From Bdellovibrionaceae bacterium UBA2316 (GTDB lineage Bacteria > Bdellovibrionota > Bdellovibrionia > Bdellovibrionales > Bdellovibrionaceae), in contig DDVI01000002.1 in NCBI GenBank assembly GCA_002345205.1, positions 1 to 64,000 of the forward strand: a stretch of DNA of 64,000 bases, read 5' to 3'. Below are positions 17,922 to 27,288 of this stretch, one piece after another; the first letter of the stretch is position 1, and every line of letters begins with the position of its first letter. A program made the translations under genes and the position numbers. The notes beneath the pieces were generated by a model. It did not search any database. It had not been told where the DNA came from and saw only the letters and a list, made by a program, of their open reading frames with translations.

Positions 17922-20900
17922 TTACTTACTGTAGAAACCCATGCAGCTATTTATGTTAGCTTTTAAGTTTCTGATGTTAATACCGAACTGCTCATTAAAC
18001 TTTTTGATCAAGTCTTGAGAGCGCAACAATCCATTCATCGTGTTTGGCATTGTTCCTAGTTCAGCCAACCAGTGTTGACGTAAGTATGTATTCAACAAGT
18101 TGTACTTTCCGCTTTTTACGATCGCATCCACTACTTCTGTAGGTATCGCTGGACTTACAGTTGCTTCTAACACTGTTCCCGCACCATACTTGTCACCAGA
18201 TGCAGAACGCTTGAAGAATTCAGAGATTGAATTTTCATTTAAGAAGCGTGAAGCATTCTTATAAGACACCGGAACGATATTAACTTTGTAACCTCTTTCT
18301 ACAAGTTGTCTTACCAAGCCGTGAGCAAATTTTTCGCGTGCTGGGCGTGTATCATACAATCCCGATGCAATACTGCCCTCTGGATAGATCATGATATTGT
18401 TAGAAACACCGCGCTCAAGTTCCGCAATGATCTTTTGGATTGGCAAGTCAGAACCACGACCTACAGTCACGATACTTTTGTTTGTATCCATACGGTTACC
18501 AATTTTACCAGGAACAATTTGATCTGTCGCCATTACTAACAAATGGTGAGGAAGATTCAATGAAGCCATCAAGATCGCATCATAGATCGGGTGACTATGA
18601 TTAGGTGCTATAATGTTCACTGTTTTCGTTCCCAGTGGGTTTGCCTTAACTAACTCTTGTAAACCCTCTACACCAGCCACTTTAGTTGTTACACCAAAGG
18701 CACGCGCAAGGCTTTTGAATGTTTCTGAAATTCCTGTCGAAAGAGGCGTTTTACCCTCGCTCGAACGATCTTTTCCAAACACTGCAAACACAAGTTTTAC
18801 CACCTGAGGGGACATTTTACCTAAAGCCGTCGCGAACGAGAACATACGTTTAGCTTTAGTTTTCCATGTTACCACTTCTGCCTGAGAGGTCACTTGTCGG
18901 CCAGTTAATTGATTGTACGCATCGATTACAGTCTTCGCTTCGCCAAAGAATTTACGGAACGGAAATGTGCGATTTACGCCATCCAAAGGAACACCGATAT
19001 TTTCGCGATTAGCGATGTAGGTTTTGTATGCGCCCTCAGCTGATTTCAATGCAGCAGCGACTTCAACTAATTTTTCGTTCGGGAATGTAACTTTCATTTC
19101 CTCGAATAAAACTTTAATTAGAGTCTGAGTACCAATGATCAAGTAATCCATTTCATTTTTTATGTACTCATCCATTTTCTTTTGATATGTCGTCTGTAAA
19201 CGCTCCCACTCTGCGAAACCTGCTTGAAGTTTTACGGCGCGCTCGCGTTTATCAGCGTCCGGGAACGTTTTTGCATTGATGCTATTGTTAATAACATCAC
19301 TCATTTCAGTCACTGTGTATTCTTTTGAAATAATTTGAAGATCTTTTTGGATTTGCTCGCTATCAAACTTGAATTGTTTGATATGGCCATCCAACGTGTC
19401 CAACATCTTTTCATAATTTTCAAAGAATTTTAAGCGAGAATCTTGAGCCGCATGAGTTTTTTCAAGAGCGTCTTTATTTTCAGCTGCAGAATAGTTACTA
19501 ACGTTATCGTAATAGACGTTGTTATCCATACCAACAGCCACACGTTTACCAATTAAGCGCTCGAAAGGATCCAATGATTCCGGCTTCACTAGCGCTTTTA
19601 CCGTTCTCAGCCCTTGATATGGCGACAATGGGAAACGTAAAGGCTTATAAAAGTTTTCCGAATTTGGAACATATTGATAGTGTACCATTTCAGTTTTAAA
19701 GCGCGCATCACCTTCAAATAAATTTTTATAATCAGTTAAAACATCTAGCGGGAACGTAGGGCTACGAGGCTTAGCACCTGTCACTAGGCCACCACGCTCT
19801 AAAATATTTTTAACTAGATCAGCACAATTAAATGTTTTCTTGTTATAACCAATTCCTTCCTTAACAAAACGCTCGTCTACTTGCGCGATGTATTCTTTCA
19901 TTTTCTCTTTTTGTTCCTGAGTCACGCCTTGAACTTTGATAGAGATATTATCGCGAGCGTAAGAGTTACCGAATGCATCGGTATGTTCCATGTTGGTAAC
20001 GAAACGCTCAACGCTATATAGGTATGTTGCGAGCTGAGTTTTATGCACTAATTCTGGCTCTACTCCTGGCGTTGCGCGGCCATTTAAAGTATAGACCGTT
20101 CCGTCAATTTTAATTGCAAGGTGTCCGAATGGATTTGTGTCGCCTTTAAAACGTTTTTGCAAATCTGATTTGCCGTAACTTAAAATGATTTCCACATCAG
20201 CCGGGAAGTCTCGATCCATAGAACTAAGAGCCTTATCGAAGTTTTTAACTGCGATACCGTTCTCAACACCAACAGCTTTTGAGTCGGCTTGCGCCGAAGT
20301 TTCGCGAGTTAACACGAAATCGGTGATTTTATCCATGTTGTACTTAGCTTTAAATTCAGCTTGTTTTTCTAACATTGATTTTTGTTTTTCGGGATTATTT
20401 AGCAATGCAACTACATCACGACCAATTGTGTTTTGATCACGGTTAACCACAGCAAGACCCAAATTTTCAAATAGGTTTGCATTATGACGTTCATGACCAC
20501 CGTACACATCTAGAAGCACGATCGGTTTGTTGATCGCAAAACCTTCAGTAGGCGAAAGTCCGCCGCTCTTAGTAATATATAGATTTGATGACTTGATGTA
20601 TTTAATAACTTCGTCGTTTTTAGTGAATCCAAGTACACGCAAATCGATATTTGAAGGTAGTTTCGCTTTCATTTCAGTAAGAGCTTTAAAATGTTCCTCA
20701 TTTTTTCCGCAAATAGTAACTAATTGAAGAGGTTCATTACCAATTCTCTTAACGATACTTTCAACGATTAATGGGAAATTTCCAACGCCTTCACCGCCGC
20801 TCATTAGAACAACAGTTTTAACATCTGGCTTTAAACCTTTTTCGTTCATGAAACTTTCTTGGTCGAACGATTCAAAAATTTGAGGATTTATTGGTAAACC

Positions 20901-21518
20901 GGTCGTAGCTACTTTTGAAGAGTCAAGACCATGTTTAGCCCATTCGTTTTCTAAAGCATCGATACCTAAGAACGTCATATCGATATTCTGAGAAATACGC
21001 GGGAAATACCCAGTAAAGTAGTCAGTGTGCAACCAACCTACCGGTGTATTCTTATAGTGACCAGCTTTTCTTAAACGAATCAATGCTTCAGTCGAACCGT
21101 AGTGAGTCGTTAAAATATGCGTTGGTTTTTGCTGCTCTAAATATTCAATCATTTGTTCTTGGCTATAGTTTTTTGTTAAGCCATCAACAAACTGGAACCG
21201 GGCACGGCCCTGATCCATTTTTGAATTGAACATTTGATCGAATCGATCTGGAGCTTTCTTTACAACAGTCCAAAATAGCCACTCATCAAGTGATGCGCGC
21301 CATTTCGGCATAAAATCGCGAATGTTCTTGAGTTCAACAACAACGGTCGGATCTTTAGCCACCAGATTTTTCTGAATAGCTTCCGCCGCACTTTTGTGGC
21401 CCATTCCGATTGAAGAATAGAAAATTACCACTTTCTTAGGTTCCGCAAACGCAGTTGCAGTTAACAATAGCAATGCTAACGCAGACATGCGCAGCAGCTT
21501 CATAAAATACGTTCCCAT
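17922..21518 (-). CDS. Exported trimodular protein: MGDG synthase-like glycosyltransferase, papain-like middle domain, PlsC-type acyltransferase
   Basis: About 1,198 residues. ATG 21518 is preferred because AGGA precedes it by 5 bases; it gives a signal peptide ending ALLLLTATAFA. Residues ~30-400 are a GT-B enzyme of the UgtP/MGDG synthase type: SSIGMGHKSAAEAI near the start and SGGLSPTEGFAINKP plus YGGHERHNANLFENLG as the UDP-sugar site. Residues ~450-630 have FGHLAIKI and, about 100 residues later, FNCADLV, the His and Asn-Cys pattern of DUF4105/NlpC-like papain folds. A charged helical region follows (~690-900). Residues ~955-1150 carry NHSHPIYDA (HX4D motif) and YPEGSIASG, the PlsC/LPLAT acyltransferase motifs. 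Nucleotide-sugar and acyl donors are cytosolic, so an export signal on such enzymes is odd. Likely role: building or remodelling glycolipids outside the cytoplasm, or in prey (inference). Confidence 0.82.
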   Translation of the reverse strand: MGTYFMKLLRMSALALLLLTATAFAEPKKVVIFYSSIGMGHKSAAEAIQKNLVAKDPTVVVELKNIRDFMPKWRASLDEWLFWTVVKKAPDRFDQMFNSKMDQGRARFQFVDGLTKNYSQEQMIEYLEQQKPTHILTTHYGSTEALIRLRKAGHYKNTPVGWLHTDYFTGYFPRISQNIDMTFLGIDALENEWAKHGLDSSKVATTGLPINPQIFESFDQESFMNEKGLKPDVKTVVLMSGGEGVGNFPLIVESIVKRIGNEPLQLVTICGKNEEHFKALTEMKAKLPSNIDLRVLGFTKNDEVIKYIKSSNLYITKSGGLSPTEGFAINKPIVLLDVYGGHERHNANLFENLGLAVVNRDQNTIGRDVVALLNNPEKQKSMLEKQAEFKAKYNMDKITDFVLTRETSAQADSKAVGVENGIAVKNFDKALSSMDRDFPADVEIILSYGKSDLQKRFKGDTNPFGHLAIKIDGTVYTLNGRATPGVEPELVHKTQLATYLYSVERFVTNMEHTDAFGNSYARDNISIKVQGVTQEQKEKMKEYIAQVDERFVKEGIGYNKKTFNCADLVKNILERGGLVTGAKPRSPTFPLDVLTDYKNLFEGDARFKTEMVHYQYVPNSENFYKPLRFPLSPYQGLRTVKALVKPESLDPFERLIGKRVAVGMDNNVYYDNVSNYSAAENKDALEKTHAAQDSRLKFFENYEKMLDTLDGHIKQFKFDSEQIQKDLQIISKEYTVTEMSDVINNSINAKTFPDADKRERAVKLQAGFAEWERLQTTYQKKMDEYIKNEMDYLIIGTQTLIKVLFEEMKVTFPNEKLVEVAAALKSAEGAYKTYIANRENIGVPLDGVNRTFPFRKFFGEAKTVIDAYNQLTGRQVTSQAEVVTWKTKAKRMFSFATALGKMSPQVVKLVFAVFGKDRSSEGKTPLSTGISETFKSLARAFGVTTKVAGVEGLQELVKANPLGTKTVNIIAPNHSHPIYDAILMASLNLPHHLLVMATDQIVPGKIGNRMDTNKSIVTVGRGSDLPIQKIIAELERGVSNNIMIYPEGSIASGLYDTRPAREKFAHGLVRQLVERGYKVNIVPVSYKNASRFLNENSISEFFKRSASGDKYGAGTVLEATVSPAIPTEVVDAIVKSGKYNLLNTYLRQHWLAELGTMPNTMNGLLRSQDLIKKFNEQFGINIRNLKANINSCMGFYSK

Positions 21519-21702
21519 AACGTTCCTCATATTTGTTTAAGCTTGCGGTGGCTTACAATGCAGGTGACGGGCCACGTTTTAACCGAATTTTAAACATTTT
21601 ATCTGGCAAGACATTAGACAGATGCCACAATTTGCACGCGCAATTTACGCTTTTTAAAAATAGGAGTGGGTCTTTTATCCCGATTAGTGACTCAAAGGTG
21701 AA

Positions 21703-22722
21703 CTAGTAACTTGAAGATGACCGAGCATAGAAACGACGGCACATACGTACCGGATCTTTGCTTTTAAAATTGATTCTAAAATGCGAGCGCTTCCATTTAG
21801 TCATATAGGTTTGCGCAAAAGATTGCATTGGAACGATCAAATCAACTGCATCAATGCCCATCCCAGTGGCTAAAGAAAATTCATTTGGAGAGCGGAAAAC
21901 ATAAGGTAGCGCCGTCGGCATATTGATTCCTGTGCCACGAGCTGTACCGAAGCGTTCGATATCCTTTTCGTTTCTCCAGTTTAACCAAGAAACTTTAACG
22001 CCAGCATATGAAGGTAAAGCATATGTAAACGCTTTATGAAAACGTTCTTGAATTGCGAAAAATTCTAAATAGGAATCTCCTGTTTGTTCATTCTTAAAGT
22101 ATCCGATGCCAAAGGCCCAGTTCAATATCATTCCAGTTTTTTTCACACCCAATCCAACAGCTCCATTAAGTGCCAGGGATCGACCTTTTACATTTACATC
22201 ACTGATTAACTTGCATGATCTCCAAAGCTCGGCTTCTACTTTTCTAACAAGTTCTTGAAGCTCTTCTTTTCCGATCTCAACCAATTGTTCCGTATCTTTT
22301 AAACTAGGACCTTGAGTTTTATCACGTTTAAAAAACTTAATTACTCGGCCTTTAACGACGGCATAACGCCCTAAAAACTTAGACTGGCCTTCTTTATCCA
22401 TCTTTTCGATAATACTGGCTAAAATTGAATTTCGACGTTTATAGAACTGTTCCATTTCAGCACGTGACAATGTATTAAATTCTGCAAGTAATTCTGGATC
22501 CGTGGGTAGTGGGCTAATTTTATAGCGAGTGCCGCTTTCTGCAATCGCCTCGGTTTCAGTAAACTGAACCGTGCCTTCTTGCCAGACTTTTTCGATTTGA
22601 ATATCTTCGCGAGTAACGTCAGCCGATGGCTCTTCAGCCGAGTAGGCACAAACTGAAAACAAGTTTCCTAATAAAACCAGTAGCAACAGCAGGCGTGAAG
22701 TCTTCAACTTTGACGTTTTCAT
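21703..22722 (-). CDS. Secreted protein of unknown function upstream of the trimodular fusion
   Basis: The start is set at ATG 22722, with AGGA 8 bases upstream, giving MKTSKLKTSRLLLLLVLLGNLFSVCAYSA (split here by its basic stretch) as the signal region. About 339 residues follow the pattern of a short charged domain, a helical segment with many Glu and Lys, then a beta-rich half (NGAVGLGVKKTGMILNW, YLEFFAIQERFHKAF). The longer frame to 22755 is less likely. It lies 184 bases upstream of, and on the same strand as, the fusion gene and may be functionally tied to it. Family not recognised. Confidence 0.6.
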   Translation of the reverse strand: MKTSKLKTSRLLLLLVLLGNLFSVCAYSAEEPSADVTREDIQIEKVWQEGTVQFTETEAIAESGTRYKISPLPTDPELLAEFNTLSRAEMEQFYKRRNSILASIIEKMDKEGQSKFLGRYAVVKGRVIKFFKRDKTQGPSLKDTEQLVEIGKEELQELVRKVEAELWRSCKLISDVNVKGRSLALNGAVGLGVKKTGMILNWAFGIGYFKNEQTGDSYLEFFAIQERFHKAFTYALPSYAGVKVSWLNWRNEKDIERFGTARGTGINMPTALPYVFRSPNEFSLATGMGIDAVDLIVPMQSFAQTYMTKWKRSHFRINFKSKDPVRMCRRFYARSSSSY

Positions 22723-22918
22723 AATCGCTATCCTGAAATGCGAAAGCCGTACCAAGATTAGATCTGGATATTTTACCCATTAAATTTTTTACTGTATGGA
22801 ATTAAAACGAAACCCTCGGGAGTAAGGAATTTTTTTCAAAGACACTGCTTTAGTGAAGCTAACCGACTTGCGGGGACATCGTATTGACGTTTTAAGCCTT
22901 TTGAGCTGTAATTACTAA

Positions 22919-23896
22919 ATGGCTCGTAAGATTACATTTTTCGTCATCACAATTATTTTCGTTGTTTTGGCTACTGTCTATTTTCCGTACATGATGCTCT
23001 ACGACCATACGACCATCAATAAAAAGATGGAAGCGCTTGAGAAAACTATTCCCCAGATTGAAGGCCTAGATAGCTATCTTGAAAAGGCCGAGGCGGCCTA
23101 TCCCAATCTACGCAAAGGACTTGGTAAAGCGATTTCCTGGAACGACGTAAAGAACAAACAACAAACCGAATACTCTTTTATCTATATGCCCGGGTTTACG
23201 GCCACTCGTAAAGAGATCGCCCCAGTCGTAGAAACTTTGGCAAAGCAATTTAGCGCAAATTCCTATTTTTCCAGATTACCAAGCCATGGTGAGGAAGCCG
23301 ATGATTATTCCAACGCGCGAACCGAAGGTTTTTTTGAGAGCGCGATGGAAGCAGTTATTATCGGAAACAAAATCGGCAAAAAGCCGATCTTTGTTGGTCT
23401 TTCTACAGGCGCTACAGTTTTACAGTATGTGCTGAATAAAACCGGAAACGCGTATGCCTTTGTTACAATGTCGCCAGCCTTCTATACATCGAGCCATTAT
23501 ATGAATGTCAGCTTGAACCCGTGGGTGGGACATTCATTGGTAAAAATGGTTGTGGGAAATCATTATCATTGGAAAGGTCGCTTCACTGATCAAGATCTAT
23601 ACTGGAACACAACTTATAACACCGATATTATACCTCAGATCACGCGTGTCTTCCAAATCGCGAGTAATCAAGACTATTCAAATATGAATACGCCGACGTT
23701 TCTAATTTATAATCCAAATGACGACGTCGCTGATCCTAAAATGATGTTGCAAATTTTTGAGCAGGGTAGAAATCCTAAAAATAAAGTGATGACATTAGAT
23801 AGTCGCGATCTTCACGTGATTGCTGGTGATATCACGTCACCAGAAAACACCCAAAAGGTGATTGATGAAGTCACCTCTTGGATTAAAAGCTTATAG
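22919..23896 (+). CDS. Membrane-anchored or exported alpha/beta hydrolase
   Basis: A 325-residue hydrolase with one N-terminal hydrophobic helix (TFFVITIIFVVLATVYFPYM) acting as anchor or signal. The alpha/beta core shows YMPGFTATRKE as the oxyanion strand, the nucleophile elbow GLSTGAT (Ser in G-x-S-x-G), an acid residue in NPNDDVADPK and the catalytic His in DLHVIAGD. This resembles monoglyceride lipase/carboxylesterase enzymes of the Hydrolase_4 type. It ends two bases before the converging gshA stop. An acyl ester substrate is likely and the exact one unknown; its neighbours are lipid enzymes. Confidence 0.8.
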   Translation: MARKITFFVITIIFVVLATVYFPYMMLYDHTTINKKMEALEKTIPQIEGLDSYLEKAEAAYPNLRKGLGKAISWNDVKNKQQTEYSFIYMPGFTATRKEIAPVVETLAKQFSANSYFSRLPSHGEEADDYSNARTEGFFESAMEAVIIGNKIGKKPIFVGLSTGATVLQYVLNKTGNAYAFVTMSPAFYTSSHYMNVSLNPWVGHSLVKMVVGNHYHWKGRFTDQDLYWNTTYNTDIIPQITRVFQIASNQDYSNMNTPTFLIYNPNDDVADPKMMLQIFEQGRNPKNKVMTLDSRDLHVIAGDITSPENTQKVIDEVTSWIKSL

Positions 23897-23898
23897 TG

Positions 23899-25119
23899 CT
23901 ATTTCATTATTTGAGCGGCTTCCATTGAAATGGCAAGGGAGCCAATTTTCGAAGTCCATCCATAAACGTTTTCCATTGGACAACCTTCCGGTCTAATTTC
24001 TAAGTCACTCACGCACAATCTTTTATAAATAGCGCCAGGACTATTCAGACTTTCCGTAGAGTCTTTCTCGCTATGAGTTCTAAGGAAGCCACCCGCAAGT
24101 TCGCCACCAATCATGTAAATAACCGGTTCGGCAACAACACCATCGGTTTCTACGATCGACGGGATACCCTCTTGGATAATGACTTCTTCAACCTCTCGGC
24201 CGCCTTTTGCCGCTTTCATTTTTTTACGAGCCTTATAGGTCCACTCTAAAACTTCTGCCGCTGATTGGACACGAATAACCGCAAGACCGTATGTGCCTGC
24301 ATTATTTTTTACAAACGCAAATGGCTTTTGATTGATACCGCGTTTTTGATAGTCCACTTCAAGATCTTTTAAGAACTTATCTACTGCCTGAGACAACTCT
24401 TTACGGCTGTCTTCAGAATTTATATCAAAATGTGGAAAGTATTCCGTTTTTACTTGGAATACAAAAGGATCAATTCCTGCAGCGTCAGCAAACTCGGCCA
24501 CCAATTCATTGTAAAACTTGAAGTAGTTACTTTTCTTGCGTTGATACCAACCTAGCTCACGAGGAGGGTTAATCGGCAATTGAACTGTTTTAGCCCAATC
24601 AGCATGTGCTTCAGAAAAATCGTTGTTACTGACAATGATCTGGGGGTTAAATTCTTTATAAAGAGGCGAGTCACCCCAGGCTGATTCAACCAGGACGCTG
24701 TGACCGCTGGCGCTCTTGATAGTTAAAGGCTCAGGCAATTGCGTTCCAAATCCCACCCTTACTTTCTTACCGCCGCTTTCAATTAAATCCTTAATCGTAG
24801 CCACGTTATCCCAATAGTATGGATTTCCCGTATGCTCTTCAGTAACTAAAAGAATTCTTTGAATATCTTTGCCGTAACGAGTTTCTAAATACTTACGCAT
24901 CAGATCTATGCTTGTTTCCTTATCGGTCGGGCAAATATTATTAAATCCTGCCGGATAAATATTCGCATCCACGTTCGCTACCTTGTAACCAGCATCACGT
25001 ACATCATAGCTGGAATAAATTGGGATAAACGCATTCTTAGATTTCAATTCAAACCAATCGCAAACTGCATTTTTCTTGGAAAGAATTTGCTGATGAAGTT
25101 CCGTGCGCGTGTAGATCAT
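23899..25119 (-). CDS. gshA: Glutamate-cysteine ligase (ferroox-type GshA)
   Basis: A 406-residue enzyme for the first, ATP-dependent step of glutathione synthesis (gamma-glutamylcysteine formation). It matches the proteobacterial family first described in Acidithiobacillus (TIGR02049-like), unrelated in sequence to E. coli GshA. Recognisable segments are YPAGFNNICPTDKETS, EEHTGNPYYWDN, FVKNNAGTYGLAV and the C-terminal GGELAGGFLRTH, an ATP-grasp-like core. AAGGAA lies 7 bases before ATG 25119, and the stop of the upstream lipoprotein gene is 9 bases away, so it is the last gene of a four-gene operon with two ArsA-like ATPases. No gshB is visible in the window. Confidence 0.85.
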   Translation of the reverse strand: MIYTRTELHQQILSKKNAVCDWFELKSKNAFIPIYSSYDVRDAGYKVANVDANIYPAGFNNICPTDKETSIDLMRKYLETRYGKDIQRILLVTEEHTGNPYYWDNVATIKDLIESGGKKVRVGFGTQLPEPLTIKSASGHSVLVESAWGDSPLYKEFNPQIIVSNNDFSEAHADWAKTVQLPINPPRELGWYQRKKSNYFKFYNELVAEFADAAGIDPFVFQVKTEYFPHFDINSEDSRKELSQAVDKFLKDLEVDYQKRGINQKPFAFVKNNAGTYGLAVIRVQSAAEVLEWTYKARKKMKAAKGGREVEEVIIQEGIPSIVETDGVVAEPVIYMIGGELAGGFLRTHSEKDSTESLNSPGAIYKRLCVSDLEIRPEGCPMENVYGWTSKIGSLAISMEAAQIMK

Positions 25120-25128
25120 GAGAATTCC

Positions 25129-26208
25129 TTACTTGTATTGATTTTCCAAATTTTCGATTGTTAAATTTTCACGAAATATTTGATGTCTAAATGATTCTTG
25201 CGTTGGCGGGGTGTATTTGTACTGCGCAAAAATTTTCTCTAAAACGACTTCGTGTACTTGTTCAATATACCCAAAAAATTCTTCCTGCAGAGGCGATTTT
25301 TTTTGTCCCTCTAGCGGCTCAAACATTTTGATTGAGTTTAGTAGCTTTGAAAACTCGGTCATTTTTAGGAATTGAACTTTTTCTTCTTCCAATCGGTCCA
25401 AATCAGGGGCGGCCCGCTGAGTTTGGCTCAAATTCCATATCCATTGGATTTGACCCTTTAATTTTTTTTGTGCCTTATCTGAAAATTCGGAATCATTACG
25501 GTTCATTGAATAAATTAAAAACTTATACGTCATTAAGAATTTTCTAAGTTCGAGAGAAAAATCATTAGACTGCCACTGATTTAATCCACCACCAATTTCT
25601 AGGTATAGTTTGGCAAGTGCAGAATTATCCAACGATTCCATTTTCAAATATTCGTTTAAACCGTTTTGTGTTTCTTTGATATACTTAAATGTCAGTTCCG
25701 TTAAGTTCAAACGCGAGTAGGCCACAGAAAGCTTTAGCGGTAGCTCGAATAACCGTTTTCTAGGCGGCAGATAATTCTTATTTTTTTCTGCCTCCACTAG
25801 TGCCGCCAAAGACTTGTCATATTTTTCTTGGGCTTCGTAAATATCAGCACTTTCGAATAACGCTAAATAGTATATTTCTTTATTTGAACTAAACGTCTTA
25901 TTTTGGACTTCTTGATTTGTAGATAAGGCTTCAGCTAACGAATTTTTTTTCAAACTTAATTTACTAGAAAGTAAATGTACAAACTGAACATATTGCGAAT
26001 TAGGAAAGGCTTTAAGATAGGCATCACGTTTAGCTTCAAAGGCGGTAGTGTCTTCCAGTAAAAAAATTCGATCCAGCTCTTGCGCATCTATTTTTGATGT
26101 GTCGGGCACTACAGATTCTTCTTTCTTGGCATCTTTTGAAGCACAACCAATAAAAACTATACACGCCGCCACACAGATAGAAGTTATAAGTTTCGATTTT
26201 AAATTCAT
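25129..26208 (-). CDS. Lipoprotein of unknown function, TPR-like helical
   Basis: A 359-residue predicted lipoprotein. MNLKSKLITSICVAACIVFIGC ends in a lipobox (IGCAS), and the mature protein is almost wholly alpha-helical with recurring Tyr/Ala/Leu spacing reminiscent of tetratricopeptide repeats (YLALFESADIYEAQEKYDKS, VAYSRLNLTELTFKYI). GGAAGG precedes ATG 26208. It sits 12 bases after an ArsA-like gene and 9 before gshA. A scaffold or assembly role is possible but unproven. Confidence 0.65.
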   Translation of the reverse strand: MNLKSKLITSICVAACIVFIGCASKDAKKEESVVPDTSKIDAQELDRIFLLEDTTAFEAKRDAYLKAFPNSQYVQFVHLLSSKLSLKKNSLAEALSTNQEVQNKTFSSNKEIYYLALFESADIYEAQEKYDKSLAALVEAEKNKNYLPPRKRLFELPLKLSVAYSRLNLTELTFKYIKETQNGLNEYLKMESLDNSALAKLYLEIGGGLNQWQSNDFSLELRKFLMTYKFLIYSMNRNDSEFSDKAQKKLKGQIQWIWNLSQTQRAAPDLDRLEEEKVQFLKMTEFSKLLNSIKMFEPLEGQKKSPLQEEFFGYIEQVHEVVLEKIFAQYKYTPPTQESFRHQIFRENLTIENLENQYK

Positions 26209-26220
26209 TTAGCCTTCCCT

Positions 26221-27288
26221 CTACAATTTTATTTTTTGACTCAGGTCAAAAGCAATCAATTTTAGACTGTCCGTATCTGAAATAGGGTCGAGGTATTCTT
26301 TTAAAGATACTAAATCAATTTTATCAGAAACCGAGTTTTCAAATTTGTGTAACAATTCCTCTCGATGCCTAATAAATCCCTCAAATGTATCTTTAAACTG
26401 ATCTAATTGCTTAAAAGATTCTTGGGAGGTGGCATGTTCTGGACCAATGTTGAAATCAAATGTTTTTTCAAATTGTGACTTGTTGATAATAATTTTGGTC
26501 AGTAAATAGCCTTGTTTGCGAACTTCTTGACCTAAGTTTAAAGCCTCAGTCATTTTTACTTCGTCTAGGCTCGATACAAGTAAAAATCGAGTGTTTGGAC
26601 TCACCAATAACTTGTGTACTTCCACGATACGATTTTCTAGTTTGTCTTGCCAGGCGTGAATGTATGAGAAAAACAGTCGGAGTTCTTTTACAAATTCCGA
26701 ACCTGTCAGACTTTCTAGAATTTGGATAACCTGTCGAGTACCTGTCGATATAATTTGGCTAAACAAGCCGCCACCCTCAGATGTGCGAAACCATTTTGCA
26801 ACGCTGTCATTGAAAAGTGCTGATAGCTTTTGCGGGGCATTTAAAAAATCGATCGCGTGTTTTGAAGGCGGAGTATCTAGAACAATCCAATCATAATCGC
26901 CACTTTCATAGGCGCTATAAAGCTTTTCCAATGCCGTAAATTCTTGCGAACCACTTAATGTTGTCGACATTTGTTGATACAATTTATTTCTAAATATCGG
27001 GGTAACATCGGCGCCGGCCCCTGATGCACGCTTTATAAAATCATTAAACACAGTTTGGTGATCAATTACCGAAGCGTATAATTTTCCTTTTAGCTGTATT
27101 CCAGGAACTTCCGTAATTTCTTTAGTTCCTTCAATTCCAAGGGTAGTAGCTAAGCGCTTCGCTGGATCGATCGTCAGCACTAAAGTTTTATAGCCTTGAT
27201 CGGCCAACATGTAACCTAAAGATGCTGAAACTGTCGTTTTGCCGACACCACCGCAACCAATACAAACTACGACTTGAGTTCGATTCAT
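26221..27288 (-). CDS. ArsA/GET3-family ATPase (second of a pair)
   Basis: A 355-residue deviant Walker ATPase. CIGCGGVGKTTVSASL is the P-loop with the signature lysine, VLTIDPAKRLATTLG is the switch I-like segment and WIVLDTPPSKHAIDFLNAP is Walker B plus switch II, all typical of ArsA/GET3-like proteins. No arsenite-binding cysteines or ars genes are nearby, so anion export is not implied; such pairs in delta-type bacteria have no settled role. Its ATG overlaps the previous ATPase gene's stop (4 bases). Confidence 0.85.
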   Translation of the reverse strand: MNRTQVVVCIGCGGVGKTTVSASLGYMLADQGYKTLVLTIDPAKRLATTLGIEGTKEITEVPGIQLKGKLYASVIDHQTVFNDFIKRASGAGADVTPIFRNKLYQQMSTTLSGSQEFTALEKLYSAYESGDYDWIVLDTPPSKHAIDFLNAPQKLSALFNDSVAKWFRTSEGGGLFSQIISTGTRQVIQILESLTGSEFVKELRLFFSYIHAWQDKLENRIVEVHKLLVSPNTRFLLVSSLDEVKMTEALNLGQEVRKQGYLLTKIIINKSQFEKTFDFNIGPEHATSQESFKQLDQFKDTFEGFIRHREELLHKFENSVSDKIDLVSLKEYLDPISDTDSLKLIAFDLSQKIKL

